Shown here piece by piece: positions 62,727 through 64,000 of a stretch of DNA of 64,000 nucleotides. A model generated the notes under the pieces. It was not told the origin of the DNA and made no database searches. It saw nothing but the letters and a program-made list of their open reading frames with translations. Numbering within the stretch: position 1 is the first letter of the stretch; the number at the start of each line of letters is the position of its first letter. The DNA is from Clusia tigrina. Taxonomy: Eukaryota; Arthropoda; Insecta; Diptera; Clusiidae. A program made the position numbers and the translations under genes. The stretch covers positions 96,226,280 to 96,290,279 of the forward strand of contig OV050033.1 of assembly GCA_920105625.2 (NCBI GenBank), written 5' to 3'.

Positions 62727-62748
62727 AGCTATCGCTCAAAGCTATGCT
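62727..62748 (+). repeat. Internal direct repeat AGCTATCGCT / AGCTATGCT
   Basis: Within each monomer AGCTATCGCT (positions 106-115) is followed 13 bases later by AGCTATGCT (119-127). This is a degenerate 13-bp tandem duplication inside the 196-bp unit. It lies in the most variable part of the monomer: the first copy appears as AAGCT, AAACT, AATCT or AAGTT, and the second as CTATGCT, CTGTGCT, CTACGCT or CTCTGCT in different subfamilies. It may be a trace of how the monomer arose, or a slippage-prone site. Confidence 0.6.
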
Positions 62749-63737
62749 ACCCTTAAGTCCCAAATCAAACACTGATAAAACTTCAAATGGCCCTAACTTC
62801 TATACGGTACGTCCTACACCTATCAAAGTTTGCAACATACAAATGCTTGTAACTTTTTACTGGAGCGTCATAAAACCTTGAAATTTTGTAACAATAAAGT
62901 ACTCGAGCCTCTTGTCAATTTAAGCTATCGCTCAAAGCTATCCTACCCTTGAGTCCCAAATCAAACACTGATAAAACTTCAATTGGCCCTATCTTCTATA
63001 CGGTACGTCCTACACCTATCAAAGTTTGCAACATACAAATGCTTGAAACTTTTTACTGGAGCGTCATAAAACCTTGAAATTTTGTAACAATATAGTACTC
63101 GAGCCTCTTGTCAATTTAAGTTATCGCTCAAAGCTGTGCTACCCTTGAGTCCCACATCAAACACTGATAAAAATTCAAATGGCCCTAACTTCTATACGGT
63201 ACGTCCTACACCTAACAAAGTTTGCAACATACAAATGCTTGTAACTTTTTACTGGAGCGTCATAAAACCTTGAAATTTTGTAACAATAAAGTACTCGAAC
63301 CTCTTGTCAATTTAAGCTATCGCTCAAAGCTGTGCTACCCTTGAGTCCCAAATCAAACACTGATAAAGCTTCAAATGGCCCTAACTTCTATACGGTACGT
63401 CCTACACCTGTCAAAGTTGGCAACATACAAATGCTTGTAACTTTTTACTGGAGCGTCATAAAACCTTGAAATTTTGTAACAATAAAGTACTGGAGCCTCT
63501 TGTCAATTTAAGCTATCGCTCAAAGCTGTGCTACCCTTGAGTCCCAAATCAAACACTGATAAAACTTCAAATGGCCCTAACTTCTATACGGTACGTCCTA
63601 CACCTATCAAAGTTTGCAACATATAAATGCTTGTAACTTTTTACTGGAGCGTCATAAAACCTTGAAATTTTGTAACAATTAAGTACTCGAGCCTCTTGTC
63701 AATTTAAGCTATCGCTCAAAGCTGTGCTACCCTTGAG

Positions 63738-64000
63738 TCCCAAATCAAACACTGATAAATCTTCAAATGGCCCTAACTTCTATACGGTATGTCCTACATC
63801 TATCAAAGTTTGAAACATACAAATGCTTGTAACTTTTTACTGGAGCGTCATAAAACCTTGAAATTTTGTAACAATAAACTACTCGAGCCTCTTGTCAATT
63901 TAATCTATCGCTCAAAGCTGTGCTACCCTTGAGTCCCAAATCAAACACTGATAAAACTTCAAATGGCCCTAATTTCTATACGGTACGTCCTACACCTATC
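63738..64000 (+). repeat. Start of a third 1,764-bp copy, cut by the window end
   Basis: CCCAAATCAAACACTGATAA then ATCTTC, GGTATGTCCTACATC, TTTGAAACATAC, AAACTACTCGAG and TAATCTATCGC repeat the opening of the I2 unit at offset 1,764. The last 60 bases (GCTGTGCTACC, then CTAATTTC) depart towards the type seen near 50,400 and 55,690, so this copy may not continue as a pure third unit. Confidence 0.75.

Larger units (their letters stand above)
62622..62817 (+). repeat. Reference monomer (196 bp, close to consensus)
   Basis: This is a convenient near-consensus copy for numbering, with position 1 at the A of ACCTATC. It carries the right-hand-block variant CTTAAGTCCC in place of CTTGAGTCCC. Landmarks by monomer position: TTGCAA palindrome 13-18; TACAA-N4-TTGTA dyad 21-34; ACTG 42-45; AAATTT 64-69; AATAAA 76-81; AGTACT 81-86 overlapping CTCGAG 85-90; the CTCTTGTC/CTCTTTTTC length polymorphism around 92-99; an internal direct repeat 106-115 and 119-127; a second ACTG 150-153; GGTACG 185-190. 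Variation between copies concentrates around 106-135 and 170-185, while 35-75 changes little. Confidence 0.9.
61974..63737 (+). repeat. HOR unit I2 (second 1,764-bp copy)
   Basis: Colinear with I1 and of equal length. Private changes include ATGTTTGTAACATTTTAC (62,059), AACTTTGTAGTGC (62,264), CTATCCTACCC (62,939) where I1 has CTGTGCTACCC, and AAAGTTGGCAAC (63,413). The AAATGGTTGTAAC / GCAGCG monomer it contains is also present at 47,131 and 48,112, linking this unit to block G. Confidence 0.91.
1..64000 (+). repeat. Satellite DNA array, ~196-bp monomer, head-to-tail
   Basis: The phrase ACCTATCAAAGTTTGC begins at base 1 and returns every 196 or 197 bases to the last line, where the final copy begins at 63,994. 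That gives about 326 monomers. All run in the same direction; I found no inverted monomer and no foreign insertion. Monomer-to-monomer differences are mostly substitutions, plus recurring 1-bp indels and a few larger ones. By hand count the consensus has 73 G/C in 196 bases. A repeat length near that of a nucleosome plus linker, together with multi-monomer higher-order units, is typical of centromeric or pericentromeric satellites of eukaryotes; that role is inference. Neither array edge is present. The family is not one I can name. Confidence 0.98.

Noticed and set aside
1..64000. CRISPR-like array (short repeats at regular spacing)
   Set aside because: The whole 196-bp unit is repeated, with no unique spacers, no leader and no cas genes. 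It is a satellite.
1..64000. Tandem gene array or tRNA/5S rRNA cluster
   Set aside because: No tRNA cloverleaf signals, A/B boxes with a T-run terminator, or 5S-like sequence were recognised in the monomer. The unit is A+T-rich and has stops in all frames over a few monomers.
1..64000. Transposon-derived repeat (terminal inverted repeats, LTR, target-site duplications)
   Set aside because: No element ends, poly(A) tail, integrase or transposase fragment was seen. The monomer joins itself seamlessly.
1..64000. CENP-B box
   Set aside because: The consensus needs CGGG near its end and TTCG upstream; I find no CGGG in the monomer.

Overview
The window is one uninterrupted tandem array of satellite DNA. 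A monomer of about 196 bp (197 bp in a common variant) repeats head-to-tail from base 1 to base 64,000, about 326 times, always in the same orientation. I see no unrelated sequence anywhere: no gene, transposon, RNA gene, CRISPR array, telomeric repeat or unique spacer. Both ends of the window fall inside the array. An array of this size with nested higher-order repeats (HORs) indicates a nuclear eukaryotic genome, most likely a centromeric, pericentromeric or other heterochromatic block. I do not recognise the satellite family, so I name no organism. The consensus monomer is about 37% G+C by hand count.

Layout. (1) 1-6.24 kb: a mixed block marked by GTGGTACG, ACAATTG and CCTTCTCC variants, with a 144-bp truncated monomer and a 17-monomer duplication. 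(2) 6.24-10.59 kb: a 2,247-bp unit repeated once, containing an 88-bp truncated monomer. (3) 10.6-15.1 kb: 6/7-mer and 16/17-mer duplications carrying a 4-bp deletion marker. (4) 15.1-20.15 kb: a 13-monomer unit (2,549 bp) twice. (5) 20.15-26.95 kb: a 15-monomer unit (2,945 bp) twice, itself built of 8-mer and 7-mer halves. (6) 26.95-45.2 kb: a shuffled superfamily with a 16-monomer unit (3,140 bp) twice, a 14-monomer unit (2,738/2,747 bp) twice, and chimeric monomers. (7) 45.2-49.54 kb: a new subfamily with a 5-mer (981 bp) and a 618-bp duplication whose junction is out of register. (8) 49.5-59.8 kb: a 27/28-monomer unit (5,291/5,487 bp) twice, nearly identical over long stretches. (9) 59.8-64 kb: a 9-monomer unit (1,764 bp) twice, with the start of a third copy.

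The differences between HOR copies are mostly whole-monomer gains or losses that stay in register, as unequal exchange predicts. A few junctions are out of register (near 1,977, 8,429 and 48,920). A clear subfamily boundary lies near 45.2 kb: the 197-bp T5 variant is common to its left and absent to its right.

No protein-coding gene can be supported. The open frames of 60-96 codons are the satellite itself. Most would start at TTG or GTG, they recur with the repeat, and they exist only where a one-base insertion joins two frames. I found no new biological system. What deserves attention is the record of array evolution and a few short conserved elements within the monomer. All coordinates and counts were read by eye.
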